Source of the DNA: Clostridia bacterium | Lineage (GTDB): Bacteria > Bacillota_A > Clostridia > Christensenellales > Aristaeellaceae | Length of the DNA: 8,449 nt | Direction: 5' to 3' | Assembly (NCBI GenBank): GCA_017412025.1 | Contig: JAFQOY010000236.1 | Coordinates: 1-8,449 of the forward strand | Shown: positions 1-6,447 of the stretch, piece by piece | How positions within the stretch are numbered: position 1 is the stretch's first letter | Layout of the letters: every line of letters starts with the position of its first letter | Translations under genes and position numbers: made by a program | The notes under the pieces: generated by a model | The model's input: the letters and a program-made list of their open reading frames with translations, nothing else | Told to the model about the DNA's origin: nothing | Databases searched by the model: none

Positions 1-122
1 ATTCCATGCGCCTTAAAAAAAGCTGCTGTTACTGTGGTTGCTTCAATATTGAAGCCCATCTCATAAAAGCGGCGCACCAGCGGCAGCGCCTCCTCCTTAT
101 CTTCATCTGCCAGTGTAACCAA
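1..122 (-). CDS. carB: carB 3' fragment: carbamoyl-phosphate synthase large chain, MGS-like domain, partial at both ends
   Basis: Read on the minus strand from about 122 to the left edge, this frame gives [19 protein letters not shown] followed by [21 protein letters not shown]. This matches the start of the C-terminal regulatory (methylglyoxal-synthase-like) domain of CarB: the DKxEA stretch, a basic helix ending in RF, a GFxIxAT strand-turn, and a TAxFxxxHGI helix. CarB makes carbamoyl phosphate from bicarbonate, ATP and glutamine-derived ammonia for pyrimidine and arginine synthesis; this domain binds allosteric effectors. Only about 40 codons are present: the C-terminus lies beyond the left edge. 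The approximately 900 upstream residues with both ATP-grasp halves are missing, replaced directly by the Thr-Pro repeat of the neighbouring gene, which runs in another frame. There is no start codon or ribosome binding site at the join. The family match is from recall of the pattern, not a search, but it is good over the whole stretch. Confidence 0.8.
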   Translation of the reverse strand, partial: MVTLADEDKEEALPLVRRFYEMGFNIEATTVTAAFFKAHG

Positions 123-1858
123 GGTGTGGGAGTCGGAGTGGGAGTCGGAGTGGGAGTCGGGGTAGGAGTCGGAGTGGGGGTCGGGGTAGGAGTCGGGGTA
201 GGAGTCGGAGTAGGAGTCGGAGTGGGAGTCGGGGTAGGAGTCGGGGTAGGAGTCGGAGTGGGAGTCGGAGTCGGAGTGGGAGTCGGAGTCGGAGTGGGAG
301 TGGGAGTCGGAGTGGGGGTCGGGGTAGGAGTCGGAGTGGGAGTGGGAGTCGGAGTGGGGGTAGGAGTCGGAGTGGGCGTCGGAGTAGGAGTCGGGGTTGC
401 GCTGAGCGTGACAAGGACGGAATCGAGCTGACGGAGCAGATCAGAAACATTGCCCTCGGAAATGCTCAGAAGCATGCTGCCGTCCAGTATCGCGGCGGAC
501 AGGCCGGCCGCTTTCTCGCTGGGGGGAACGATCTGCAGGCTGCTTTCGGACTGCAGCAGACCGTCCACATCGACGTCGTTTCCGAAATAAGCGGCGAAGA
601 CGTCGCGAAGAGCGTCTGCCTGATTGATCTTGTTAACCGCATCGATCAGATCCTGGCCGCTCGCCTGAGCGCCCGGAATGAACGCGGCGGCTTCCACGCC
701 GTTTTCGCCGCAGACCACAAGCGCTTGGACGGATTCACCGACGCCGGTAAGCGCCGGTTCGGGCGACGGGGAAACCTGAACAGACGCAGGATTAGCGATC
801 TGCTCTTTGAGCTGGGCGAGCGTAAGCGGCACGGGAGTCGGCGTGCTCTCGGCATTGAGTGCGATTTCGCCGGACTGGATGGCGTCCTGAATCGCGGCGA
901 CGTCAATCGCCTCGCCGGAAGCGGAACGGAGCAGTGCGCGCAGGACGGCGTCGGAAAGGTCGCTGCCGGGGGCAAGATAGAGCGTTGCGCTGTCGCTGTC
1001 GCTCATAAGGCCGCCAAGCGCAGATTCAGAGGCGGATTCCTCCGTGACGTTGCATTTCTGAGCGGCGCGGATCAGCTGGATCAGTTCTTCCTCAGTCAGG
1101 CCGCTTTCAGGATCAAAGCGGATGACGAGAGAACCGTCCTCCTGCACATCGGCAGAGAAGATGGTGCTGCCGTCGGCCTGCTGCCCAAGCGCCCTGGCAT
1201 AAGCCGGGAGCAGATCGGCGACGGTCTTGGCGATCCGGTCGATCTCGTTGCCGTCAAGATCGTACAGAACGATGTCGCCGTTCGTGTCCAGAATCATGAC
1301 GCCGGGATGGGCCGTATAGACGTAGGAAACGCGGACGAAGGCAAGATCGTTGATTTCACGGACGAGGATGTTCATGCGGCGCGTATTGCCCGGATTTGCA
1401 GTACGCGGGAAATATACACGGTGTACCCAGGCGCCGGTATTGCGTACGCGGAGCGTGCGGCTGCCATCCACGCTGACGGAGCCGTAAAGGTAGAAGGAAT
1501 CCGGGTCGGCCTTGGTGCTGGCGGTCAGGGTCAGCTTCGCGCTGGCCGCGCCGGGGATCAATGCCGGGACGCCGGAAAACGTGTAATCGGCATGCGCGCT
1601 GCGCTGCGCGCCGACGCGGGCGACGTCCAGCGTGACGGTGTTTTCGCTGCGGACAGCATCGATCATTTCGCGCACATCCGTGGTGGAAAATGCGGCCGCA
1701 TTGGTTTCCGCCAGCGCGGGACCGTAGTCCTCATGCGCCTGAGCGGAGACCTCGATAGACTCGAGCTGCCAGTAAACCGGCACATCATCGGCCAGCGCGC
1801 AGGCGGCAAAAGATACCAGCATGGCGCAAAGCGCGAGGATGCGGAGAATGGACTTCAT
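29..1858 (-). CDS. Exported protein of unknown function with a Thr-Pro repeat C-terminus; 3' end probably not genuine
   Basis: I do not recognise a family. The ATG at 1858 is chosen because AAGGAG lies 8 bases upstream; an upstream ATG in the same frame (1885) has no such site. The 609-residue product begins with [17 protein letters not shown], a typical signal peptide, with likely cleavage after ALA (residues 21-23) just before DDVPVYW, so the protein is exported. FAAC at 17-20 is only a weak lipobox. Residues 24-487 are a globular, Ala- and Asp-rich region with alternating strands and helices; a short TPTPVP linker at 339-344 and SPSPEP at 363-368 suggest a multi-domain surface protein. Residues 488-579 are 46 Thr-Pro dipeptides, normally a cell-wall spanning stalk. 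The last 30 residues (WLHWQMK to the stop) are Arg/Trp-rich and are carB DNA read in the wrong frame, so the natural C-terminus is unknown. A strong promoter lies upstream. Confidence 0.75.
   Translation of the reverse strand: MKSILRILALCAMLVSFAACALADDVPVYWQLESIEVSAQAHEDYGPALAETNAAAFSTTDVREMIDAVRSENTVTLDVARVGAQRSAHADYTFSGVPALIPGAASAKLTLTASTKADPDSFYLYGSVSVDGSRTLRVRNTGAWVHRVYFPRTANPGNTRRMNILVREINDLAFVRVSYVYTAHPGVMILDTNGDIVLYDLDGNEIDRIAKTVADLLPAYARALGQQADGSTIFSADVQEDGSLVIRFDPESGLTEEELIQLIRAAQKCNVTEESASESALGGLMSDSDSATLYLAPGSDLSDAVLRALLRSASGEAIDVAAIQDAIQSGEIALNAESTPTPVPLTLAQLKEQIANPASVQVSPSPEPALTGVGESVQALVVCGENGVEAAAFIPGAQASGQDLIDAVNKINQADALRDVFAAYFGNDVDVDGLLQSESSLQIVPPSEKAAGLSAAILDGSMLLSISEGNVSDLLRQLDSVLVTLSATPTPTPTPTPTPTPTPTPTPTPTPTPTPTPTPTPTPTPTPTPTPTPTPTPTPTPTPTPTPTPTPTPTPTPTPTPTPTPTPTPTPTPTPTPTPWLHWQMKIRRRRCRWCAAFMRWASILKQPQ
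122..397 (-). repeat. Imperfect hexanucleotide tandem array encoding (Thr-Pro)46
   Basis: 276 bp of uninterrupted ACN-CCN codon pairs on the minus strand give 46 Thr-Pro units with no break. Third positions vary (ACT, ACC, ACG, ACA; CCG, CCC, CCT), mixed in blocks rather than alternating regularly, which indicates expansion by slippage or unequal crossover of small groups of units. On the plus strand the same tract reads as Gly-Val repeats, and one other minus-strand frame also stays open as an Arg/Leu/Pro-rich tract. Arrays of this length are prone to copy-number change in vivo and to collapse or mis-joining in assembly. The left boundary coincides exactly with the switch to carB sequence. 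Confidence 0.97.
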
Positions 1859-1926
1859 GACGGGGCTCCTTTCCATGCGGAACACGTGCGGATCCGCATC
1901 TCCCGAAGGAAAATTGTTACAGACTA

Positions 1927-1955
1927 TTTATAGCATGAATGGATGAAAAAATCAA
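1927..1955 (-). promoter_or_regulatory. Sigma-A-type promoter for the exported Thr-Pro protein
   Basis: On the minus strand the -35 TTGATT (1955-1950) is separated by exactly 17 bases from the -10 TATAAA (1932-1927). The three bases before the -10 are TGC, an extended -10 motif. Transcription would start near 1920, giving a leader of about 60 bases to the ATG at 1858. The leader contains a 12-bp palindrome, TGCGGATCCGCA (1887-1898), of unknown role. The spacing and extended -10 make this one of the best promoter matches in the window. Confidence 0.75.
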
Positions 1956-2029
1956 GGTGTACACTCAAAAAACCGGGAACTTGTGAAGCGGGCGGGATTA
2001 CAAAAAGAACTAAATTCAAAAAATGGGGC

Positions 2030-2058
2030 TAGTCAGGTGTGTGGATTTAAGCTATAAT
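2030..2058 (+). promoter_or_regulatory. Promoter for the small P-loop protein gene
   Basis: A consensus -10 TATAAT at 2053-2058 follows a weak -35 TAGTCA (2030-2035, 4 of 6 to TTGACA) by 17 bases. The predicted start near 2065 lies downstream of the ATG at 2023 in the same frame, which excludes that ATG and supports the GTG start at 2098. Confidence 0.65.
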
Positions 2059-2097
2059 GTTGTCAGAAGAATAAAAACTGAAAGGGAGGGATTGACC

Positions 2098-2508
2098 GTG
2101 ATCCAGATTATCTTTGGCAAGAAGGGTTCCGGCAAGACCAAGCGTATTTTGGATATGGCTAACGCTTCCATCAAGGAAGCGAAGGGTAATGTGCTCTTTG
2201 TGGACGACGATAAGAGCTACACCCTCAGCCTCAAGCCGCAGGTTCGTTTCGTTGACGCGAGCGAGTATTCCGTGAAGGGACAGGATTCCTTCTATGGCTT
2301 CCTGGCCGGCATTCTCGCGGGCAACTATGATATCAGCGTGATTTACGTGGACGCGTTCCTCAAGCTTGCCAATGCGAATGCGCAGGAGCTCGTCGGCTTC
2401 TTTGCCAAGCTCGAAACGCTCGTTGCGAATGCGGGCTGTGACATGATCATCAGCTTCAGCGATGACGCCGCCAACGTGCCGGAGAGCATCCGTAAGTATC
2501 AGATCTGA
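2098..2508 (+). CDS. Small stand-alone P-loop NTPase-like protein, function unknown
   Basis: The GTG at 2098 is chosen because GGGAGGG (2084-2090) lies 7 bases upstream; the in-frame TTG at 2092 would be too close. The 136-residue product opens directly with a beta strand (IQIIF) and a Walker A loop, GKKGSGKT, at residues 7-14. A second strand (NVLFVDDD, 31-38) follows. VIYVD at 81-85 is a good Walker B candidate ending in Asp85, and CDMIISFSDD (114-123) looks like a following sensor-type strand. This is the minimal core of an ASCE/RecA-like fold with no extra domain, no membrane segment and no catalytic Glu directly after the Walker B Asp (the next residue is Ala). ATP or GTP binding is therefore likely, but hydrolysis and role are unknown. 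It is monocistronic: its own promoter precedes it and a terminator follows. Product names such as PilT-like would be unsupported. Confidence 0.85.
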   Translation: MIQIIFGKKGSGKTKRILDMANASIKEAKGNVLFVDDDKSYTLSLKPQVRFVDASEYSVKGQDSFYGFLAGILAGNYDISVIYVDAFLKLANANAQELVGFFAKLETLVANAGCDMIISFSDDAANVPESIRKYQI

Positions 2509-2524
2509 TCAATTCAGTATGGTT

Positions 2525-2563
2525 AACCGCTTCCTTGTCTATTGACGGGGAGGCGGTTTTCTT
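2525..2563 (+). terminator. Rho-independent terminator after the P-loop gene
   Basis: AACCGCTTCC (2525-2534) pairs with GGAGGCGGTT (2549-2558) over 10 bp with one G-U wobble and a 14-base loop, followed by a short U-rich run (TTCTT). It lies 16 bases after the stop at 2508. The run of T is imperfect, so termination may be partial. It overlaps the thrC promoter. Confidence 0.7.
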
Positions 2564-2570
2564 GTATGAT
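2542..2570 (+). promoter_or_regulatory. Promoter for thrC, embedded in the upstream terminator
   Basis: The -35 TTGACG (2542-2547; 5 of 6 to TTGACA) is in the loop of the preceding terminator hairpin. The 17-base spacer covers the hairpin's 3' arm, and the -10 TATGAT is at 2565-2570. Transcription would start near 2577, leaving an approximately 80-base leader before the ATG at 2659. The leader has a small imperfect hairpin (2582-2603, arms GATCCCGC and GCGGTATC) but no recognisable T-box or riboswitch. Confidence 0.65.
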
Positions 2571-2658
2571 AGGATAATATCGATCCCGCTTCAGTGCGGT
2601 ATCATATGAAATTCTTAATGGATGCGGCGGACGTCAGTCTGCCGATGGAGGGATCCCT

Positions 2659-4152
2659 ATGCAGATGCTTTCTACCCGCGGCGCTGCCGCTGTTCAGCCT
2701 TCGATGGCGATTCTTCGTGGCCTTGCGCCCGACGGCGGACTGTATGTGCCGGCGCAGTATCCGTCTTTTTCTGCGGAGGAAATCCGCGCGCTCGCGCCGA
2801 TGACCTACCAGCAGCGCGCGGCATGCGTGCTTGAGCGCTTCCTGCCGGATTTTACCCGGGAGGAGCTCAAGCAGGCGATTGCAGGCGCATACGGCAGCGG
2901 ATTTGACTGTGATGCGATTGCGCCGACGGTTCGCGTGGGGGAGCGTGCGTATGCGCTGGAGCTGTGGCATGGACCGACGCTCGCCTTCAAGGACATGGCG
3001 CTGCAGCTGCTGCCGTATCTGCTGACGATGAGCGGCAAGAAGCACGGCGAAGAGCGCGAGGTGTTCATCCTTGTGGCGACCAGCGGCGATACCGGCAAGG
3101 CGGCGCTGGAGGGCTTCCTTGACGTGCCGGGGACGCGCTGCTGTGTGTTTTATCCGAAGGACGGCGTATCTCAGGCGCAGCGCCTGCAGATGGTGACCAC
3201 CGGCGGCAGCAACACGCATGTCATCGCCGTCAACGGCAATTTTGACGATGCGCAGACCGGCGTGAAGAAGATCTTCTCGGATCCGCAGTTTGCCAAAGAG
3301 ATGGATGCGCAGGGCCGCGTACTCTCCTCTGCCAACTCCATCAACTTTGGCCGTCTTGTGCCGCAGGTGGTGTATTACTTCTCCGCCTATGCCGATCTGC
3401 TGGCGCAGGGCGCGATTGAGATGGGCGACAAGGTCAATTTCTGTGTGCCGACCGGCAACTTCGGCGATATTCTCGCGGCGGATTACGCCGCCAAGGCCGG
3501 TCTGCCGGTGGGCAGGCTGATCTGCGCGAGCAACGAAAACAACGTCCTGACGGATTTTATCCATACCGGCAGGTACGATATCAGCGGCCGCTCGTTCTTC
3601 AAGACGATTTCCCCGTCGATGGACATCCTCATCTCCTCCAACCTGGAGCGCCTGCTCTTTGACCTGTGCGGATGCGACGGCGCGAAGGTGGCGGATCTGA
3701 TGGCGCAGCTGAAGGAGACCGGCGCATACCAGATCGACGATGACATGCTTGCAAAGCTTCAGGCACGCTATGCGGCGGGCTATGTAAACGAGGAAGGCAT
3801 CCGCGCGGAGATCGCCCGTACGCTTGCGGAGGAAGGCTATCTGATGGATACGCATACGGCTGTCGCTTCCGCCGTCCTGCGCGAGTATGTGGAAAAGACC
3901 GGCGACAGCGCGCCCAGCGTCATTGTCTCCACGGCCAGCCCGTACAAGTTTGGCGCTTCCGTGCTGGAGGCGATTGCCGGTGAGGCCGCTGTGAAGGGCA
4001 GGGACGACTTTGCATGCTGTGCGCTGCTGAGTGAAATGACGAAGACGAAGGTTCCCTCTCAGATTGCGGATCTGCCCGCGATGGCGGTGCGCCACAGCGC
4101 CGTGTGCGAAAAGGACGGAATGGCGCAGGCTGTTTTGAACGCGGTGAAATAA
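2659..4152 (+). CDS. thrC: Threonine synthase
   Basis: The PLP-dependent enzyme converts O-phospho-L-homoserine and water to L-threonine and phosphate, the last step of threonine synthesis in the cytoplasm. The 497-residue length fits the longer bacterial ThrC form. The N-terminal STRGAAAVQPSMAILRGLAPDGGLYVP is typical of the family. The Schiff-base lysine is K111 in LAFKDMA. TSGDTGKAA (141-149) and SANSINFGRLVPQ (224-236) are family signatures, and the glycine loop GNFGD (266-270) holds the PLP phosphate. The ATG at 2659 has GGAGGG (2646-2651) 7 bases upstream; a second ATG two codons later is less well spaced. No frameshift or missing core residue is visible. The gene stands alone, with no hom or thrB next to it in the window. 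The long reading frame opposite it on the minus strand is a GC-driven shadow. Confidence 0.97.
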   Translation: MQMLSTRGAAAVQPSMAILRGLAPDGGLYVPAQYPSFSAEEIRALAPMTYQQRAACVLERFLPDFTREELKQAIAGAYGSGFDCDAIAPTVRVGERAYALELWHGPTLAFKDMALQLLPYLLTMSGKKHGEEREVFILVATSGDTGKAALEGFLDVPGTRCCVFYPKDGVSQAQRLQMVTTGGSNTHVIAVNGNFDDAQTGVKKIFSDPQFAKEMDAQGRVLSSANSINFGRLVPQVVYYFSAYADLLAQGAIEMGDKVNFCVPTGNFGDILAADYAAKAGLPVGRLICASNENNVLTDFIHTGRYDISGRSFFKTISPSMDILISSNLERLLFDLCGCDGAKVADLMAQLKETGAYQIDDDMLAKLQARYAAGYVNEEGIRAEIARTLAEEGYLMDTHTAVASAVLREYVEKTGDSAPSVIVSTASPYKFGASVLEAIAGEAAVKGRDDFACCALLSEMTKTKVPSQIADLPAMAVRHSAVCEKDGMAQAVLNAVK

Positions 4153-4206
4153 GCGGCAGAATCCGGCATGAGGCTGCGATTCAGAGATTATGGGCATAAC
4201 AAATGA

Positions 4207-4230
4207 GCGGGCGGCCAGACGGCCGCCCGC
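4207..4230. terminator. Bidirectional hairpin terminator between convergent genes
   Basis: A perfect 10-bp GC-rich stem, GCGGGCGGCC (4207-4216) and GGCCGCCCGC (4221-4230), closes an AGAC loop. It lies between the thrC stop (4152) and the stop of the convergent beta-CASP-like gene (4242), so it can serve both. The T tracts are short: GTTT after it on the plus strand and TCATTTGTT on the minus strand. The stem is stable, but the poor U-tract means strictly intrinsic termination is not certain. Confidence 0.75.
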
Positions 4231-4241
4231 GTTTGCGTGGT

Positions 4242-5333
4242 TCAGATTTCGTATTCGCTCTGCGTCGGCGCATAGTCCGAGCGATAGGCGATGATCTTTT
4301 GAAAATGGTTCTTCGCGGCGATGGAGAGCATCTCCTCCTGCGTGCAGTGGATGGCGTAGCGCAGCATGCGCGCATGGCCGGAATGCATCAGCGAGGCGGC
4401 GTAGGTGCCGGGCTCTACGGTGCCTGTCATGAACACGCGCGCGCCGCAGATGAGCAGCTGGTGCAGCAGAGAGAGGGACGACTGCCGGTCGAGCTGGGGA
4501 TCGCTGATGAAGTACACGCCCAGCGCGACAAATTCCTCGGGAATCGGCCGCACGAAGACGTCGGCAAGGATTTCGCTCGCCTCAGGCTTGACCCACATGG
4601 CGGTGGCGTCCAGCTGTGCGAGTTCGCGCAGAAGAGGTTCGTCTGCAAATACGTCGACCTCCGGCAGGCGCTCCTTGATGCAGGAGATGACGCCAAGCCC
4701 GCGGCCATAGGTGGGAACGGGCAGCAGAACGGGCCTTCCGTCGTCGATTGCCTCTTTGACGGCGGAAACCAGCGCGCCGAGCTGTTCCTCGCGCGTGCTG
4801 GCGGATTGCGTGCCGTAGTCGCAGTCCAGTACGGCGACGTCGGCGTGTATGCCGCAGATGGCGTCCGTTTCGTGGATGCGGGCGGCGGGATAATAATCGC
4901 CGGAGAAGAGGATGGACTTTTTATCGTCGCGGATGCGGAACCATGCGCTGCCCAGGCAGTGACCGCTGCGGCCCCAGATCAGATGAATACCTCCGGGAAG
5001 CTCGGTTTCGCTCAGCGGGAGACAGAGCCCCTCCAGGATAATGGGATCGTCGACGGTCACGCTCAGCTGCTGCGCCGTCTCGGCGGACATGACGACGCGG
5101 CCGGTAAAGCCGCTGCTCAGCAGATGAAGAAGGCCGCCCGCCTGGTTTTCGTGTGAATGCGTCAGAAAGAGGTAGCGGGCGGAACGGATCTGCTCGCCGG
5201 TCAGATGCGGAAGCTCGTCCCCGTCGTAGCTGCGCTGATAGCCGCAGTCAACGATAAACGACGCACTGCTGCCCTGAACATAATAGCAGTGGCGCTGCTG
5301 ATAACAGGGATTGCCGGTCAGATACAGCTTCAT
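4242..5333 (-). CDS. Metallo-beta-lactamase/beta-CASP-like protein with degenerate metal-binding motifs
   Basis: The start at 5333 has a near-perfect AAGGAGG 6-7 bases upstream; the reading frame extends further upstream without such a site. The 363-residue product has the layout of RNase J/CPSF-73-type beta-CASP enzymes. The motif II position reads LTHSHENQAGG (57-67), so the canonical HxHxDH is H59-x-H61-x-N63-Q64. Motif III His is H124 (SGHCLGS) and motif IV is FSGD with D146. LDCDYGTQ (169-176) replaces the usual ExTYG, LLPVPTYGRG (203-212) matches the beta-CASP 'IPVFALGR' strand, and VFMTGTVEPGT (300-310) matches the 'GYQ..GT' motif. IHC at 328-330 may be the SAH motif, and the final VHGE region is AYRSDY with Arg351 in place of His. 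The fold is therefore probable. Two-metal nuclease chemistry is doubtful; it may be single-metal, altered-specificity or non-catalytic. No signal peptide is present, so it is likely cytoplasmic. Confidence 0.85.
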   Translation of the reverse strand: MKLYLTGNPCYQQRHCYYVQGSSASFIVDCGYQRSYDGDELPHLTGEQIRSARYLFLTHSHENQAGGLLHLLSSGFTGRVVMSAETAQQLSVTVDDPIILEGLCLPLSETELPGGIHLIWGRSGHCLGSAWFRIRDDKKSILFSGDYYPAARIHETDAICGIHADVAVLDCDYGTQSASTREEQLGALVSAVKEAIDDGRPVLLPVPTYGRGLGVISCIKERLPEVDVFADEPLLRELAQLDATAMWVKPEASEILADVFVRPIPEEFVALGVYFISDPQLDRQSSLSLLHQLLICGARVFMTGTVEPGTYAASLMHSGHARMLRYAIHCTQEEMLSIAAKNHFQKIIAYRSDYAPTQSEYEI

Positions 5334-5450
5334 AGGATACCTCCTTGATATCATGGCGATAGGCGGCAGGATGGCAAAGACGCGCCTTAAGACGGCTTTG
5401 CGCAGCGCTGCGTGCATACCGGAAGATGTGCGCAGAAAAAGAGTAGGATT

Positions 5451-5479
5451 AGTATAGTACAAAACGGAAATGCCGTAAA
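5451..5479 (-). promoter_or_regulatory. Candidate promoter for the beta-CASP-like gene
   Basis: On the minus strand TTTACG (5479-5474, 4 of 6 to TTGACA) is followed after 17 bases by TATACT (5456-5451, 5 of 6 to TATAAT). The implied leader to the ATG at 5333 is about 110 bases and shows no obvious regulatory fold. Confidence 0.5.
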
Positions 5480-5503
5480 CCCGTGAAAAACACTGAACGG
5501 CGG

Positions 5504-5525
5504 ATTTGTCGGATAATTGACAAAT
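5504..5525. repeat. Inverted repeat overlapping the SH3-gene -35 box (possible operator)
   Basis: ATTTGTC (5504-5510) and GACAAAT (5519-5525) are perfect 7-bp inverted arms with an 8-base AT-rich spacer. The right arm contains most of the TTGACA -35 element. This geometry, a dyad over a -35 box in a divergent region, fits a repressor or activator half-site pair; no regulator gene is adjacent to name as the binder. Confidence 0.45.
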
Positions 5526-5545
5526 AGCGGATGTTTTCGTGTAAA
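5517..5545 (+). promoter_or_regulatory. Candidate promoter for the SH3 protein gene
   Basis: A consensus -35 TTGACA (5517-5522) is followed after 17 bases by a weak -10 TGTAAA (5540-5545). The leader to the ATG at 5708 would be about 155 bases. An alternative is the extended -10 TGG-TAAAAT at 5584-5592, which lacks a good -35. Confidence 0.4.
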
Positions 5546-5707
5546 AACGGACCATTTTTCTCTTTCGCTGAAGGCGTCATCCATGGTAAAATAACAGGGA
5601 GATATGCTGATGTGCACCGCGGGAAGAAAATGCCGACGCAGTGCGTCTTTAGGGCAGAGGAAAAAATAACCTGGTGCGCAATGGCTGCAGCAGGATGAGG
5701 TGAGAAT

Positions 5708-6205
5708 ATGAAGAACCATTGGATCAGATATATGCTGGCCTTTGCGGTGATGATGATGATTGGCTCCGGCGCGCTTGCGCAGAGCGCCGTGGTCAACAAC
5801 GGGAGCGACCCGGGCAGCAGGCTGAATCTGCGCAGCGCCCCCGAGAAGGATGCGTCGTCGCTGGGCCGGTTTTTAAGCGGCACAAGGGTGGAGATCATAG
5901 CGGACGCAGGCGACGGCTGGGCGGAGGTGATCATCGGAGGCGGGCGCAGCAGCGTTCATGGCTATATGATGAGGCAGTACCTTGACGGCAGCGCTGATGT
6001 GGACGCGAGGGAAAAGCGTCAGGTGGTTTCTCCCTACGGCACGCAGTCGGTTGTGCTGAGAGACAGGGCCTCCAACTCCTACGACGCCGTGATGATGCTG
6101 CAGGTTGGCGAGAGCGTGACGCTCATTGGCGCATCTGGCGATTTCTGCTATGTGCAGACGGCGGATTTGTCGGTGGGCTGTCTGCTGAAAAACGAATTGA
6201 AATGA
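5708..6205 (+). CDS. Secreted protein with two SH3-like domains
   Basis: The 165-residue product starts at the ATG at 5708, preceded by GAGGTGAG. Residues 1-24 form a signal peptide: basic MKNHWIR, a Met/Ala/Ile-rich core, and ALA before the likely cleavage at Q25. Residues 38-93 are a clear bacterial SH3 (SH3_3-type) domain: RLNLRSAPEKDASSLGRF, GTRVEII, GDGWAEV and GYMMRQYL. Residues 113-165 form a second, more diverged copy: VLRDRASNSYDAV, LQVGESVTLIGASGDFCYVQ and VGCLLKNELK. Such domains usually bind cell-wall peptides or glycan and often accompany hydrolases. Here no enzymatic domain is present, so the protein may be an extracellular wall-binding or sensor module. It is monocistronic, with a strong terminator just after it, and is the last gene of the GC-rich block. 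Confidence 0.88.
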   Translation: MKNHWIRYMLAFAVMMMIGSGALAQSAVVNNGSDPGSRLNLRSAPEKDASSLGRFLSGTRVEIIADAGDGWAEVIIGGGRSSVHGYMMRQYLDGSADVDAREKRQVVSPYGTQSVVLRDRASNSYDAVMMLQVGESVTLIGASGDFCYVQTADLSVGCLLKNELK

Positions 6206-6236
6206 GTAGTAATCGATACAAATAGGGATCGAATTC

Positions 6237-6267
6237 AAAAACGGCTGGTGTTATACCGGCTGTTTTT
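6237..6267 (+). terminator. Rho-independent terminator after the SH3 gene
   Basis: The arms 6237-6249 (AAAAACGGCTGGT) and 6255-6267 (ACCGGCTGTTTTT) pair over 13 bp with two wobbles around a GTTAT loop, ending in a T run. The A-tract/T-tract symmetry means it could also work on the minus strand. It marks the edge of the conserved, GC-rich block. Confidence 0.85.
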
Positions 6268-6447
6268 AGTTTTACAAAGCAGAGGATAGTGGAATCAATT
6301 TGATTTATAGAGGTATTATGATTGAGATGCGTCAACAGATTTAGAATTTTTGAGGTACAATACATAGGTAACACAAAAGAATAGAAAAAGAGAATCCCCG
6401 TGGTAAGATAGAAGCGCCAACAACCAACCACCACAGAGAGGTTCTCC

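Larger units (their letters stand above)
5334..5707. other. 374-bp divergent intergenic region
   Basis: I find no credible gene here on either strand. The region separates the minus-strand beta-CASP-like gene from the plus-strand SH3 gene and carries a candidate promoter for each, an inverted repeat over the plus promoter, and an extended -10-like TGG-TAAAAT at 5584-5592 that could be an alternative start for the SH3 gene. A short hairpin, GACGCA/TGCGTC at 5635-5647, lies in the leader of the SH3 gene. Its composition becomes AT-richer towards the middle. Confidence 0.7.

Noticed and set aside
122..397. CRISPR-like array
   Set aside because: The repeats are contiguous hexamers with no spacers, and they stay in frame as Thr-Pro codons throughout.
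6..431. Plus-strand Gly-Val repeat protein
   Set aside because: It is the complement of the Thr-Pro tract and of the carB fragment; there is no ribosome binding site or promoter, and the Gly-Val run is a by-product of the hexamer repeat.
725..1933. Long plus-strand open reading frame of 402 codons opposite the exported protein gene
   Set aside because: It is antisense to a gene with a signal peptide, ribosome binding site and strong promoter. Its translation is Arg/Gly/Ala/Asp-rich with no recognisable motif, typical of a shadow frame in GC-rich DNA.
2602..4197. Minus-strand open reading frame of 531 codons opposite thrC
   Set aside because: It covers the whole of a clear thrC gene in antisense and has an Arg/His/Leu-rich composition without domain signatures; GC-rich codons leave few stops on the opposite strand.
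4203..5156. Plus-strand open reading frame of 317 codons opposite the beta-CASP-like gene
   Set aside because: It starts within the terminator hairpin, has no ribosome binding site, and its product has no recognisable features; it is an antisense shadow.
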